64,000 bases of DNA from Shouchella miscanthi. GTDB lineage: Bacteria; Bacillota; Bacilli; Bacillales; Bacillaceae_D. Of the stretch, positions 14,481 through 23,860 are shown in pieces; the stretch's first letter is position 1; the number at the start of each line of letters is the position of its first letter. The notes beneath the pieces were generated by a model. That model saw only the letters and a program-made list of their open reading frames with translations, was not told where the DNA came from and made no database searches. Location of the stretch: positions 3,410,001-3,474,000 of the forward strand of contig NZ_CP042163.1 of assembly GCF_007725405.1 (NCBI RefSeq), written 5' to 3'. The position numbers and the translations under genes were made by a program.

Positions 14481-16398
14481 ATTCATCTTCTTCGTTATCA
14501 TCGTGACGGTTTTCTTCATCCGTAAGGTTTTCGTTATTTGGTTCAAAGAAACGTAATAAATCTCCGTAAATCACCTTATCAGAGTACTCGAGATCTGACG
14601 TGGCACGCTCAGCGTATTCACCACACGCATCTACTCCCTCTTCCTCTTCAATCGGTTCTCCTGTTTCTTTATTGTAACAAGTGTTATTCGTCCAAACGAC
14701 ATCATCTGTTATAAATGAACCATTCCGTAAAACAGCAAACGAATCTCTCTCAGGCGCAAACAAATCTGACCCAAATTGAATATCTTCCTTCGTACTCATA
14801 CCTAGTAAATGCATAAGCGTTGGTTGAACGTCAATTTGTCCACCAACTGTGTCAATGGTTTCACCCTCATGGCCAGGAATGTGAATAAACAAAGGTACAC
14901 GCTGTAATTGAATCGTATCAAAAGGCGTAATCTCTTCTTTTCCTAAGTACTCAGCCATTGATCCATTATGATTTGTAGAGATCCCGTAGTGATCACCGTA
15001 TAAAATAAAGATGGAATCCTCATACAAGCCAGCTTCTTTAATGTCGTTAAAGAATTGCTCCACAGCATAGTCCATATAACGAACTGTTGGGAAATAACGA
15101 TTTAATGTTCCGCTTCTAAATTCCCCTTCCGCAATCATCTTATCTTCTTCACCTAATTCAAACGGAAAATGATTCGTTAATGTAATAAACGTTGTGTAAA
15201 ACGGTTTCGGTTGCTCTTGTAATAGCTCAATTGATTGCTCAAAGAATTCACGATCTTTCAAACCCCAACCAATTGAATTCTCTTCTGTTACATCATAGTA
15301 TTCAACGTCATAAAACTTATCGTATCCAAGTGAATCATACACAATATCTCGATTCCAAAATGACCGATTGTTTGCATGCATGACTGACGTATAATAACCA
15401 TTCTCACCTAGAATATTTGGTGTCGCGTTATATTCATTCTGTGCGTGGGTAAAGAAAACCGCACCACTACTACGCCCAAACATTGAATTTGCTACAATAA
15501 ATTCTGAATCAGACGTCTTCCCTTGTTCTGTTTGATGATAAAAATTCTCAAAGTAATAGCTGTTTTCTTTCAGTTCATTTAAAAACGGTGTAATCTCTTC
15601 TCCGTTTAAATCATTATCGATAACGAAGGACTGTAGAGATTCTAAAGAAATCATGAAGACATTTTTGCCTTCAGCTGTACCAAACATCTCAGAGTTAGGT
15701 TCTTTATGATTTGCTTGTACATAGTTTTGAACTTCAACTATGTCAGAGCTATCTGCTAGTACACGCTGAGCCCTAGACTGTGACTGCAGAAACACATCAT
15801 ACAAATGAAAATTAAACACACCAATGTTCTTCACTAACATATCACGGTCAAAGGAACGTGTTAAAAGCTGTGGTCTTTCCGTTTGAGCTAGTGTTAGATT
15901 CCCTAAGAAAAGAAGAATGGATAGGGAAAACAGCAAAATCGGTTCACGCTTAAGACGGCCTACGACAGGTACTTTTTGTCTAAACACAAAATAAGCAAGG
16001 ATAAATACATTTGAGAAAATGAAGAGATCCCAAATGTTCATTAATTCAAATACACTTGATGATAAATCCTGCATATTGTTTGTCTGGAACAATACAGGTA
16101 ATGTTAAAAAATCTGAATAAAAACGATAAAACATTAGATTGCCGTACAAAATAAAAGAACCAATAAAAGAAAGCACAACAATCATGATATTTCGTGCTCG
16201 ATTCTTAAATAATAGGGCAATCGCTAAAAGCAGTATGGATGAACTAATCGGGTTTATAAACAATAAAAACTCTTGCATCATATTCTCAGTTGGAATTGTA
16301 AACGATATTTTATAGAGAATATACGTTGTTAGCGACAATAGAACGACAGCAAGCCAAAAAAACTTTAATCGTCTAAAGCCCGCTTTAATCTTGGTCAT
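14479..16398 (-). CDS. ltaS: Lipoteichoic acid synthase (LtaS family)
   Basis: 639 residues. Five N-terminal transmembrane helices (to about residue 165) and an extracellular sulfatase-like domain. FMISLESLQSF supplies the metal-binding Glu, HQTEQGKTSDSEF the catalytic Thr, and YGDHYGIS metal ligands. LtaS polymerises glycerolphosphate from phosphatidylglycerol onto a glycolipid anchor at the outer membrane face. The C-terminus is very acidic (EEEEGVDACGEY, then DDNEEDE), a trait of exposed proteins of alkaliphiles. Bacillus species often have paralogues (YfnI, YqgS, YvgJ); which one this is cannot be decided. Confidence 0.93.
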   Translation of the reverse strand: MTKIKAGFRRLKFFWLAVVLLSLTTYILYKISFTIPTENMMQEFLLFINPISSSILLLAIALLFKNRARNIMIVVLSFIGSFILYGNLMFYRFYSDFLTLPVLFQTNNMQDLSSSVFELMNIWDLFIFSNVFILAYFVFRQKVPVVGRLKREPILLFSLSILLFLGNLTLAQTERPQLLTRSFDRDMLVKNIGVFNFHLYDVFLQSQSRAQRVLADSSDIVEVQNYVQANHKEPNSEMFGTAEGKNVFMISLESLQSFVIDNDLNGEEITPFLNELKENSYYFENFYHQTEQGKTSDSEFIVANSMFGRSSGAVFFTHAQNEYNATPNILGENGYYTSVMHANNRSFWNRDIVYDSLGYDKFYDVEYYDVTEENSIGWGLKDREFFEQSIELLQEQPKPFYTTFITLTNHFPFELGEEDKMIAEGEFRSGTLNRYFPTVRYMDYAVEQFFNDIKEAGLYEDSIFILYGDHYGISTNHNGSMAEYLGKEEITPFDTIQLQRVPLFIHIPGHEGETIDTVGGQIDVQPTLMHLLGMSTKEDIQFGSDLFAPERDSFAVLRNGSFITDDVVWTNNTCYNKETGEPIEEEEGVDACGEYAERATSDLEYSDKVIYGDLLRFFEPNNENLTDEENRHDDNEEDE

Positions 16399-16539
16399 AT
16401 CGTTAGTCTCCTCTCATAACACGAGTGTGACCCTTATTTTCTTTTTTATCTAGTTGTTGGGTTCTACAAAGAATAAGTTTATCAAAAATCATTCACCTTG
16501 AATACCATTCCACGGACATAAGAAATTTTCACACTGGTT

Positions 16540-17295
16540 TTACATTTTCTTTACATTTTCAATAAATTCTTCGTACGAAACGCCTTGTTCATAAATCTCA
16601 TTGGCAATCGTACCCACATAGCGTAAGTGCCATGGCTCATAGCTATAACCTGTTATTTCTTGCTTTCCTTCAGGGTAACGAACGATAAAGCCAAATAGAT
16701 GAGCATTTTCTTCAATCCAAATACCCTCTTCTGTATCTCCAAAAGCCTCCGTTAAACCGAAGTTCACGCTAGAAGACGAAACGTCCATTGCCAAACCGGT
16801 TTGATGTTCACTAAAACCAGGTTGTGCGACTAATGTTTGATCAAGCCCACTTTGAATTTGTTGATTTTTAAACAACTCATACTGACGTTCAAACGAACGA
16901 AACCCTGAGTTCGCATAAAGGATATGTCCATTCAATTCAGCCTCATAGAAGAGTTGTTCAAGAGCATCTGCTGCTTCTTCTCGTAAATACGATCGCTCCT
17001 GTATGCCTTCGTACGGTCTGCGTACATCAGGAACAACCAAATCAGCTGGCTCATAATCAACTGGTAACCGATTATCCAAATTAACATTCGCTTCAATATT
17101 CTCCGGATTTTGTATAATTGGATCACCTTGCACAGTGATCACATCATTTAATTCAATTATACGGTTATCGCCATCAGCAAGTTCCGCTTCTGGCATTTTT
17201 TCTTCTTCAGTCACTTGCTCTGCCTCATCTTCTGAAGGAGAACACCCTGCTAATAAAGCACTAATAATAACTGCAGGTATCCAATAGTTTTTCAT
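16540..17295 (-). CDS. D,D-carboxypeptidase lipoprotein (VanY/YodJ type, M15B)
   Basis: 251 residues. Lipobox at SALLAGC near residue 20, acidic linker, then an M15 peptidase domain: SGFRSFERQYELF, GFSEHQTGLAMDV (zinc His and Asp) and EPWHLRYVG (catalytic Glu and zinc His). Expected to trim the terminal D-Ala of peptidoglycan stem peptides outside the membrane. ATG 17295 preferred over 17304 since AAGGATGA sits six bases upstream. Stands alone between ltaS and a divergent hypothetical gene. Confidence 0.9.
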   Translation of the reverse strand: MKNYWIPAVIISALLAGCSPSEDEAEQVTEEEKMPEAELADGDNRIIELNDVITVQGDPIIQNPENIEANVNLDNRLPVDYEPADLVVPDVRRPYEGIQERSYLREEAADALEQLFYEAELNGHILYANSGFRSFERQYELFKNQQIQSGLDQTLVAQPGFSEHQTGLAMDVSSSSVNFGLTEAFGDTEEGIWIEENAHLFGFIVRYPEGKQEITGYSYEPWHLRYVGTIANEIYEQGVSYEEFIENVKKM

Positions 17296-17566
17296 CCCAC
17301 TCATCCTTGCTCTCTATTCTTATCGTCTAATAGTAAAGGACTTCTCGGGTTTTTTCAATCTTGTCCACCATTTTATTCTATTTAGGATATGCATGAAGAA
17401 ACGACTTTATGAAGAGATAGAGGTTGGTTTTTTAGCCAGTTTAAGGGAATCGGCTTTTCCTTTCGATACCCTTGTTTTTAAACACTAAACCTCTTCTTTT
17501 ATGTGTAAGTGCCAACGAAAAAGGGTACAGGAATTAAACGACTATTACAAATGAGGTGGATAGACA

Positions 17567-17875
17567 ATGAATCGAGAGCGTTTTTATGTAACAGTTGATA
17601 TGGCTATGATGAAAATTGCAAAAGAAAAAATACCTGATAATACCATTCAGTACGAAATTTATGCGAATCAAGAAGAGGTTGACCGCATTCAAGCAATAAT
17701 TGAGCAGTTAAAGTCGGAAGATTTTCGTCAAGAAGAAATTTTCCAGCGTCCTTTTCAAGAAAAAAAAGCAGATGAAGATAAAGAAATGACGGATAACGAA
17801 CTTCAAGAACTTTATACGATTATTTACGACCTTGGAACAGTGGAAACGAAAGAGGTTGTCAAAGACTTGAAATAA
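17567..17875 (+). CDS. Hypothetical protein, 102 residues
   Basis: Soluble, charged. Begins MNRERFYVTVDMAMMKIAKE; the centre (EEVDRIQAIIEQLKSEDF) looks helical and it ends LGTVETKEVVKDLK. GAGGTGG lies eight bases before the ATG. I recall similar short proteins in other Bacillus genomes but know no function. A terminator follows directly. Confidence 0.8.
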   Translation: MNRERFYVTVDMAMMKIAKEKIPDNTIQYEIYANQEEVDRIQAIIEQLKSEDFRQEEIFQRPFQEKKADEDKEMTDNELQELYTIIYDLGTVETKEVVKDLK

Positions 17876-17909
17876 AAGAGCGAAAAGAGGGCGTATGCGC
17901 TCTTTTTTT
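17874..17909 (+). terminator. Terminator after the 102-residue hypothetical gene
   Basis: AAGAGCG, loop, CGCTCTT followed by T5, starting at the stop codon. Confidence 0.85.
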
Positions 17910-17913
17910 GTGG

Positions 17914-17935
17914 TACAATAACGATAACGCTTTCA
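17914..17935 (+). promoter_or_regulatory. Promoter -10 with CcpA (cre) site for the DUF624 gene
   Basis: Extended -10 TGG-TACAAT at 17914-17919. At 17922-17935 the minus strand reads TGAAAGCGTTATCG, matching 13 of 14 positions of the cre consensus TGWAARCGYTWNCW. The operator covers the likely transcription start, a position that gives CcpA repression. Confidence 0.65.
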
Positions 17936-17958
17936 CAAATAAAGAGGTGGTTCTTCAG

Positions 17959-18591
17959 ATGGAAATGAATGGACTTATGGGTGGCGTATACCGTATCGCT
18001 GAATGGATCATGCGATTAGCAGCCATTAATTTGCTTTGGATTCTATTTACTGTAGGAGGACTTGTTGTTGGAGGCTTATTTCCAGCTACTCAAGCTGCAT
18101 TTGCAGTAACAAGACAGTGGATTCGAGGCGAAACAGATCTTCCAATTTTCAAAACCTTTGTCCACTATTTTAAAAAAGATTATTTGAAAGTTCAAATAAT
18201 GGGTCTTTGTTTAACGATTATCGGCTTCGTGCTGTATATTGATCTCGTTTTTATTTATCAATCGGCAAACCCTTACGTACAGTTATTAGCGTTCCCTTTA
18301 CTCATTTTGACGTTTATCTATATCCTCACCTGCTTTTATGCTTTTAGTGCGTTTGTTCACTACGAGTTATCCGTCTTTAAATTGTTAAAGCATGCCGCTT
18401 TACATACGGTTGTGCGACCGTTTTTAAGTATTGGCATGCTCATCACTTGTGCTGGTGTTCTGTTTTTAATGTTCCAATTTCCAGGAGTGCTTCCATTCTT
18501 CGGAGTCTCGATACCCATCTTTTTGTTGATGTGGTTTTCTCACACAGGGTTTGTTCGAAACGAAGAAAAACAAAAGAGTCAAGCAGCTTAA
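17959..18591 (+). CDS. DUF624 membrane protein (YesL family)
   Basis: 210 residues, about five transmembrane helices. Starts MEMNGLMGGVYRIAEWIMRL, the typical YesL beginning, and has LWILFTVGGLVVGGLFPATQ. Function unknown; relatives usually sit with carbohydrate-use genes. ATG 17959 follows AAAGAGGTGG. A cre-like site overlapping its promoter supports a link to carbon metabolism. Confidence 0.85.
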   Translation: MEMNGLMGGVYRIAEWIMRLAAINLLWILFTVGGLVVGGLFPATQAAFAVTRQWIRGETDLPIFKTFVHYFKKDYLKVQIMGLCLTIIGFVLYIDLVFIYQSANPYVQLLAFPLLILTFIYILTCFYAFSAFVHYELSVFKLLKHAALHTVVRPFLSIGMLITCAGVLFLMFQFPGVLPFFGVSIPIFLLMWFSHTGFVRNEEKQKSQAA

Positions 18592-18602
18592 TATCAGCTG
18601 CC

Positions 18603-19523
18603 TTATAAACGAAGCGTACCGCCAATGGGTAGGACGCTTTTTTTCTTTTCATTTATTCCTTTTTCTTTCCATGCTTGTTCAAACCGTTCGAGAGCTTCTG
18701 GTCCTGTATCATCGGCTAAACGAAAGGTTCCATAGTGCATCGGCACCATATGACTTGCTCCTAAATCAATAAATGCTTGTACCGCGTCTTCCGGTTTCAT
18801 ATGATCGAGCTCCATAAACCACTCAGGTTCATAAGCGCCAATTGGAACTAACGCATAATCAATTGACTTTATCTTTTGTAGTTGCTTGAACCCTTCAAAA
18901 TAACCACTATCACCTGCAAAGTATAGCGATTGAGCTGTGGACTCTAAGACCCAACCACCCCATCGTGACGTATTCGTGTCAAATAAGCCTCGTTTCACCC
19001 AATGTTGCGCTGGTACAAACGTTAGCGTAACGTTTTGATTTGACCATTCTTCCCACCAGTCTAATTCCACTATCCGTTCTTCTAAAAACCCTTTCTTCTT
19101 TAGAAGCGCCTTTAACCCTCTAGGTATTAAAAAAAGTGGGTCACCAGGTAAATGCCGTAATGATTGAATATGCAAATGATCATAGTGACCGTGAGAAATA
19201 AGGACAACATCTATTTCTGGTAAATGTTGAATAGGAATGGTAACTGGTACATTTCGCTTCGTTGTCCCCATAAAATTCGTCCAAACTGGATCTGTTACCA
19301 CTGTTAGTCCATTGATACGGATCAAGAAAGTCGCATGCCCTATCCATGTTAAACTATCTACATTGGCATTGTGAATTAGCCTATAATCTGGCTGGTGCTT
19401 AACAGCGATCGTCTTTGTTAAGTCTTTTGTCTTGCTCATTCTTTCTCGGTACCAGCTTACAAAATCCTTTAATTGATGTTGATTTTGCACACCATTCAGG
19501 TTTTCAAATCTTTGTTTTTTCAA
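18603..19523 (-). CDS. Metallo-beta-lactamase-fold hydrolase (NAPE-PLD/RomA-like)
   Basis: 306 residues. The metal motif SHGHYDHL (about residues 110-117) is clear, with later ligands in LYFAGDSGYF and VPMHYGTF. The FENLNGV start and LTWIGHATFLIRINGLTVVTDPV segment match the NAPE-hydrolysing phospholipase D-like branch. Substrate unknown. Start TTG 19523 is assumed because family members begin near this point; the ribosome site (GGTGAG) is weak. Confidence 0.85.
   Translation of the reverse strand: MKKQRFENLNGVQNQHQLKDFVSWYRERMSKTKDLTKTIAVKHQPDYRLIHNANVDSLTWIGHATFLIRINGLTVVTDPVWTNFMGTTKRNVPVTIPIQHLPEIDVVLISHGHYDHLHIQSLRHLPGDPLFLIPRGLKALLKKKGFLEERIVELDWWEEWSNQNVTLTFVPAQHWVKRGLFDTNTSRWGGWVLESTAQSLYFAGDSGYFEGFKQLQKIKSIDYALVPIGAYEPEWFMELDHMKPEDAVQAFIDLGASHMVPMHYGTFRLADDTGPEALERFEQAWKEKGINEKKKSVLPIGGTLRL
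18609..18646 (+). terminator. Terminator of the DUF624 gene inside the convergent MBL gene
   Basis: AAGCGT, loop, ACGCTT followed by T6 on the plus strand. It lies within the last codons of the convergent metallo-beta-lactamase-fold gene. Confidence 0.6.
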
Positions 19524-19541
19524 TTCTCACCAACACCTACT

Positions 19542-20888
19542 TTATTGAATTGGCAACACATTCCCACTATCCCCTAAAACAGATGGATACGTATAGTGAA
19601 CGGATGTAAGCTGTTCTGTCGTTAACTCTAGTTGAATTGCAAGAGAAAACAAATTGATCCATTGATCTGCATAGACGGTTAAAAAATCAGCACCTAAAAT
19701 CTTGCCAGTTTTTTTACAAACATATACTTTTGCTAACGCTTGATCTTCTTTTATCATCGAATAAGTGAGCCAGTCTGTCATCGATGTGTTCTTAACATAA
19801 TACGCTATCCCCTCTTGATCAAGCTGTTTCTTTGTTTTCCCTACTTTTGCTAACTTCGGTATCGTGAAAACAATGGACGGCATTGCCCCTTGGTGAAGAG
19901 TTTTCTTTTGCTCTTCTAGAATATTGTGTACAACAACTGAACCTTCTTGACTTGATAAAGGTGTTAGAGGTAACGAGTGGGTTGCTGTTACATCACCAGC
20001 TGCATACACTCTTGGATTTGAAACGCTTTGCAATGTGCCATCAACATGAATACCAGTTCCATCGTAATCGACATTTGCGGCTTCAAGATTTAATTTCTTT
20101 ATATTCGGTGTTCGACCAGCACCATGAACAGCTTTGTCGACGGTAAGTGTTTGTTTGTCTGTTCTTATTGTAACTTCATAATCGCTTGATTCAATACTTG
20201 AAATTTCCTCATTCCAATGAAAGGTAATGCCAATTGCTTCTGATTGTTCTATTAAAGCTTGGACGTGGTCTCGATCAAATGCTTTTAATCCACGATCACC
20301 AGAATCAATAATATGAACGTTCGTACCTGCTCGAGCAGCGAGATGAGCGAATTCAAATGAAATGTAACCACCACCGATAAAAGCGATTGACCTCGGCAAC
20401 GAAGGAAGGTTTAAGAATTCTTCATTCGTTAGAAGCGTCTCGGCCCCCTTAAATGGGAGGGATGATGGCTTAAGACCAGTTGCGATAATGAACGTTTGAG
20501 CTGATAAGGTAAATGTATCAATTTGTACAGTTTCTTCATTGATGAAAGACGCATAACCGTGATAAGTATCAATGTTTGCTTGTTTCATCGTTTGCTCAAT
20601 CTCTTTATAAACAGAGTCTGTATAATTGTTTTTTTCCTTCATCGCATCTTCCCACTTAAAGGAAGTCGTTCCATCTATACCGGTACCTCTTAATTTCCCG
20701 GCTTGCCATGCTGCTTCACTTCGAGTGTACAGCAGCTTTTTAGGATCACATCCGAAATTGGGACACGTTCCTCCAAATCGATTTCCTTCTATAACAGCAA
20801 CACGCTTAGTTGCTTCTGCTAATGGAAAAGCCGCAGCCATTGCTGCTGGTCCGCTTCCAATAATGATAACATCATATGATTCTGCCAT
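19542..20888 (-). CDS. FAD-dependent pyridine nucleotide-disulfide oxidoreductase
   Basis: 448 residues. FAD motif DVIIIGSGPAAMAAAFPLAE at the N-terminus, redox-active GGTCPNFGCDPKK (about 40-52), NAD-binding IAFIGGGYISFEFAHLAAR (about 168-186), and AAGDVT. Glutathione/mercuric reductase-like fold. The C-terminal dimerisation motif reads SVHYTYPSVLGD rather than the usual H-x-H-P-T-x-x-E, so the general acid pair of glutathione reductase is not obvious. Substrate unknown. A sigma-B-like promoter sits upstream. Confidence 0.88.
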   Translation of the reverse strand: MAESYDVIIIGSGPAAMAAAFPLAEATKRVAVIEGNRFGGTCPNFGCDPKKLLYTRSEAAWQAGKLRGTGIDGTTSFKWEDAMKEKNNYTDSVYKEIEQTMKQANIDTYHGYASFINEETVQIDTFTLSAQTFIIATGLKPSSLPFKGAETLLTNEEFLNLPSLPRSIAFIGGGYISFEFAHLAARAGTNVHIIDSGDRGLKAFDRDHVQALIEQSEAIGITFHWNEEISSIESSDYEVTIRTDKQTLTVDKAVHGAGRTPNIKKLNLEAANVDYDGTGIHVDGTLQSVSNPRVYAAGDVTATHSLPLTPLSSQEGSVVVHNILEEQKKTLHQGAMPSIVFTIPKLAKVGKTKKQLDQEGIAYYVKNTSMTDWLTYSMIKEDQALAKVYVCKKTGKILGADFLTVYADQWINLFSLAIQLELTTEQLTSVHYTYPSVLGDSGNVLPIQ

Positions 20889-20915
20889 CTTAACTCCTCC
20901 TCTATTAGCAGTGCT

Positions 20916-20941
20916 ATTCCCTAATTCCTTTATTGAAAAAC
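20916..20941 (-). promoter_or_regulatory. Possible sigma-B promoter of the FAD oxidoreductase gene
   Basis: Minus strand GTTTTT, 14 bases, GGGAAT (4 of 6 and 5 of 6 matches to GTTTAA and GGGTAT), about 28 bases before the start codon. Suggestive only. Confidence 0.35.
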
Positions 20942-20990
20942 AGAAGATCGATCATATCGATACCAGACGTTCACTCTATTTTACATCACA

Positions 20991-21026
20991 AAAAAACAGG
21001 TAAGAAGCCAAATGCTTCTTACCTGT
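20991..21026 (-). terminator. Terminator of the sugar isomerase operon
   Basis: Minus strand ACAGGTAAGAAGC, short loop, GCTTCTTACCTGT, T7. A 13-bp stem just after the stop of the last gene. Confidence 0.92.
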
Positions 21027-21032
21027 TGTTCG

Positions 21033-21770
21033 CTACATAGACTGGATATTTTTAAAACTAATCTCAATGCTTTCAAGTGGAGAACGTTCACTCACATCTT
21101 GCTCAACAATAAAATATTTCGTTCCAACCGCTTTTGCAGCTTCAATAATTCCTTTAATATCAAGCTTTCCTTCCCCTACTTCAGCAAAAGGTATATTTCC
21201 ATCTTTCATGTCTTTCACATGGATAATAGGGACGCGATTTTCGTGAGCAGCTAAATATTCTGTTGCTTTATGACCTGCATATTCGACCCAAAAGGTGTCA
21301 CATTCAAGAGCCATATTACACGTACGTGTATTGCGCAGCAAAATGTCCAATCCAAATTCGTCGTCAAATGTATCGAATTCAAAGTCATGGTTATGGTACA
21401 ACAATACCATTCCTGCTTCTCTGACTTGATTGCCAATTTCCTCTAGTTCTTCCGCCAAATCAAAGTAGTTTGTTTTTGTTTGACGTTCTTCTTCTGTTAA
21501 GTAGGGACAGACAATGTAAGGTGTACCTACTTCTTTATGAAACGCAATGACACTTTGTAATTCATGACGCAGCTTCTCAAGAGGAACATGACTAGACCAA
21601 GGCTCTAATCCAATCTCTTCGAGCATCGCTTTCACTTCTTTTGATGAATGATCACCAAAGCCTGCGAATTCGACTCCTTGATAGCCAACTTGCTTAACCT
21701 TCTCCAAGGTTCCTTTAAAATCTTTTTCCATTTCATCTCGCAAAGTATATAACGCTAGTCCGACATTCAT
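21033..21770 (-). CDS. Sugar phosphate isomerase/epimerase, TIM barrel (IolE/IolI-like)
   Basis: 245 residues, xylose isomerase-like TIM barrel. Metal ligands are likely the Glu in VALYHNHDFEF/MALECDTFW and the His in IIHVKDM (segments near residues 130, 155 and 185). Third gene of a three-gene operon with a Gfo/Idh/MocA dehydrogenase and a second TIM barrel, an arrangement common for inositol or rare-sugar catabolism. Substrate unknown. AAGGAGGA precedes the ATG. Confidence 0.85.
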   Translation of the reverse strand: MNVGLALYTLRDEMEKDFKGTLEKVKQVGYQGVEFAGFGDHSSKEVKAMLEEIGLEPWSSHVPLEKLRHELQSVIAFHKEVGTPYIVCPYLTEEERQTKTNYFDLAEELEEIGNQVREAGMVLLYHNHDFEFDTFDDEFGLDILLRNTRTCNMALECDTFWVEYAGHKATEYLAAHENRVPIIHVKDMKDGNIPFAEVGEGKLDIKGIIEAAKAVGTKYFIVEQDVSERSPLESIEISFKNIQSM

Positions 21771-21787
21771 GTTATTCGTCCTCCTTG

Positions 21788-22825
21788 TTAGACTTCCTTT
21801 ACTGCTACAAACGATTTTGTTTCCGACGATTGAAGTGCTGCTAATACAACTTGTAACGATTTCATTCCTTCTTCACCTGTAATAGCAGGCTCTCGGTTCT
21901 CAAGAATCGACGTTACAAATTCATCGATGACACCACTTGCGACTTGGCCACCAGCATCGTTCGTTGCAATTGCGCCAACTGAGTACTGTTCAACACTGCC
22001 GTCCGTTAGTTTTACAACGACTTGGACTTCTGGATGATCGCGAATCTCAAGTACACCGTTTTCACCATAGATCGTTGTCGTATTATCTTCACCTTTGTAA
22101 TAGGTCCAGCTCGCTGCCATCGTACCAATAGCGCCGCTTTCCATTTTCAATAATGTTGTTGCATTGTCATCCACATCCGCTTCTTTATGCAATGTATTTA
22201 CAAATGCAGCCACTTCCGACACTTCTTCACCTAATAACCAACGCATGAGGTCAATTTTGTGAACACCTAAATCACCCATCGCACCGACAAATGCTTTCTC
22301 TTTTTTAAGAAACCACGTATCTTTTCCTTGAATACTCCAAGAGTCAGCTCCACCGTGTCCAAACGTTGTTTTAAACGTCAGCGTTTTTCCGAGTTTTCCA
22401 GACGTTAAAATTTCTTTTGCCTTCACATGAGGCGGCATTAACCGTTGGTTGTGACCAATCATAAGCTTGACGTTGTTTTCACTTGCAGCCTTAATCATGT
22501 TCTGTGCTTCTTCTAACGAAGTCGCCATTGGCTTCTCACATAAAACATGACAACCTGCATTTGCTGCATCAATCGAAACACTAGCGTGGTCCACGTTTTG
22601 TGTACATACACTAACAGCGTCGACATCGACTTCTGCTAATAATTCTTTGTGGGAAGTAAAAACATTCGTTACACCGTACTGGTCAGCCATTCTTTGAGCG
22701 ACCTCTTTAGTTAAATCGCAAAAAGCGACTAATTCAACGTTTGGATTTGCTGCATATTCTGGTACATGACGGTGTATGGCAATGGAGCCACAGCCAATAA
22801 CAGCAACTTTTAATGGTTTATTCAT
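21788..22825 (-). CDS. Gfo/Idh/MocA-family NAD(P)-dependent oxidoreductase
   Basis: 345 residues. N-terminal Rossmann motif VAVIGCGSIAIHRHVPEY, the family EKP motif in HVLCEKPMATSLEEA (about 93-107) and the C-terminal substrate domain with GDLGVHKIDLMRWLLGEE. Expected to oxidise a sugar or inositol-like polyol. Middle gene of the operon, spaced 12-18 bases from its neighbours. Confidence 0.92.
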   Translation of the reverse strand: MNKPLKVAVIGCGSIAIHRHVPEYAANPNVELVAFCDLTKEVAQRMADQYGVTNVFTSHKELLAEVDVDAVSVCTQNVDHASVSIDAANAGCHVLCEKPMATSLEEAQNMIKAASENNVKLMIGHNQRLMPPHVKAKEILTSGKLGKTLTFKTTFGHGGADSWSIQGKDTWFLKKEKAFVGAMGDLGVHKIDLMRWLLGEEVSEVAAFVNTLHKEADVDDNATTLLKMESGAIGTMAASWTYYKGEDNTTTIYGENGVLEIRDHPEVQVVVKLTDGSVEQYSVGAIATNDAGGQVASGVIDEFVTSILENREPAITGEEGMKSLQVVLAALQSSETKSFVAVKEV

Positions 22826-22837
22826 GTTGTTTCCTCC

Positions 22838-23806
22838 TTATAGCCACCACATCTTTGGAGCTGGCTCTTTCATTAAGACTTGTTGTAAATTACTAACTGC
22901 TTTTTGGAACCCTTCATCAATCGACATTAATCCATCCTCATGTTCGATACTAATAGCACCATCGTACCCGACTAAGCGCAGTGCACTAATAATATCTGAC
23001 CACGTTTTTAAATCATGACCATACCCAACCGATCTAAAATACCAAGCTCGATCTTGAAGATTCGCATACGATTGCATATCAAGTACACCGTGCATGTTCA
23101 TGTTTTCTTGATCCATATACGTGTCTTTTGCATGGAAAAAATGAACCGCATCTTGTTTTCCAAGGATTTTAATTGCCGCAACTGGATCAATCCCTTGCCA
23201 CCATAAATGACTTGGATCAACATTTGCTCCGATAGCTGGACCACACGCTTCGCGTAGCTTTAATAGCGTAGCAGGTGAATGCACCAGGAAGCCTCCGTGT
23301 AATTCTAAGGCGATCTTAACACCATGTTCTTCTGCAAACGCTGCCATCTCTTTCCAGTATGGAATTAACTTTTCTTCCCACTGCCATTTTAAAATGTCAC
23401 CATACTCGTTTGGCCAAGCGGCGACAGGCCAGTTTGGTTGTTTATCTCCTTCGTAAGCACCTGGTGTACCTGAAAATGTCGTAACAGTTGGAACCTGCAG
23501 CGCCTGTGCTAATTTAACCGTTTGCACAAAAGATTCATGAGATGCTTTTGCAAATGCTTCATCAGGTGAAATGGCATTTCCATGACAGCTTAGACTAGAA
23601 ATGGTTAAACCTCGGTCATCAACTGCTTTTTTAAACGCTTTCAATTTTGTTTCGTCTTCTAACAACTCAGCAGGATTACAGTGGGCCGTACCAGGGTAAC
23701 CACCTGTTCCAATCTCTACAGTTTCAAGTCCTAAACGTTTTACATGGTCAAGCATTTCCTCGAAAGGCTTTTCAGAAAATAAAACAGTAAATACACCTAG
23801 TTTCAT
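22838..23806 (-). CDS. Sugar phosphate isomerase/epimerase, TIM barrel
   Basis: 322 residues, first gene of the operon. TIM-barrel metal ligands are visible in VKIALELHGGFLVHSP, GANVDPSHLWWQG (Asp/His) and DAVHFFHAKDT; IEHED near the C-terminus supplies a last Glu. Similar proteins are annotated as dehydratases or epimerases of inositol-type sugars. GGAGGA precedes the ATG. Confidence 0.88.
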   Translation of the reverse strand: MKLGVFTVLFSEKPFEEMLDHVKRLGLETVEIGTGGYPGTAHCNPAELLEDETKLKAFKKAVDDRGLTISSLSCHGNAISPDEAFAKASHESFVQTVKLAQALQVPTVTTFSGTPGAYEGDKQPNWPVAAWPNEYGDILKWQWEEKLIPYWKEMAAFAEEHGVKIALELHGGFLVHSPATLLKLREACGPAIGANVDPSHLWWQGIDPVAAIKILGKQDAVHFFHAKDTYMDQENMNMHGVLDMQSYANLQDRAWYFRSVGYGHDLKTWSDIISALRLVGYDGAISIEHEDGLMSIDEGFQKAVSNLQQVLMKEPAPKMWWL

Positions 23807-23820
23807 TTTTGGTTCCTCCT

Positions 23821-23836
23821 ATGAAATCGATTTCAT
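23821..23836. promoter_or_regulatory. LacI-family-type operator
   Basis: Perfect 16-bp palindrome ATGAAATCGATTTCAT with a central CG, lying between the -10 and the ribosome site of the sugar operon. It differs from a consensus cre at the bases flanking CG, so a dedicated LacI/GalR-type repressor is more likely than CcpA. No such regulator gene is in the window. Confidence 0.65.
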
Positions 23837-23860
23837 ATTTCGTTAGTAAGATTCCTCTTT

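Noticed and set aside
17455-17490. Sigma-B promoter on the minus strand (GTTTAA near GGGTAT)
   Set aside because: The two elements are only six bases apart; sigma-B needs about 13-15.
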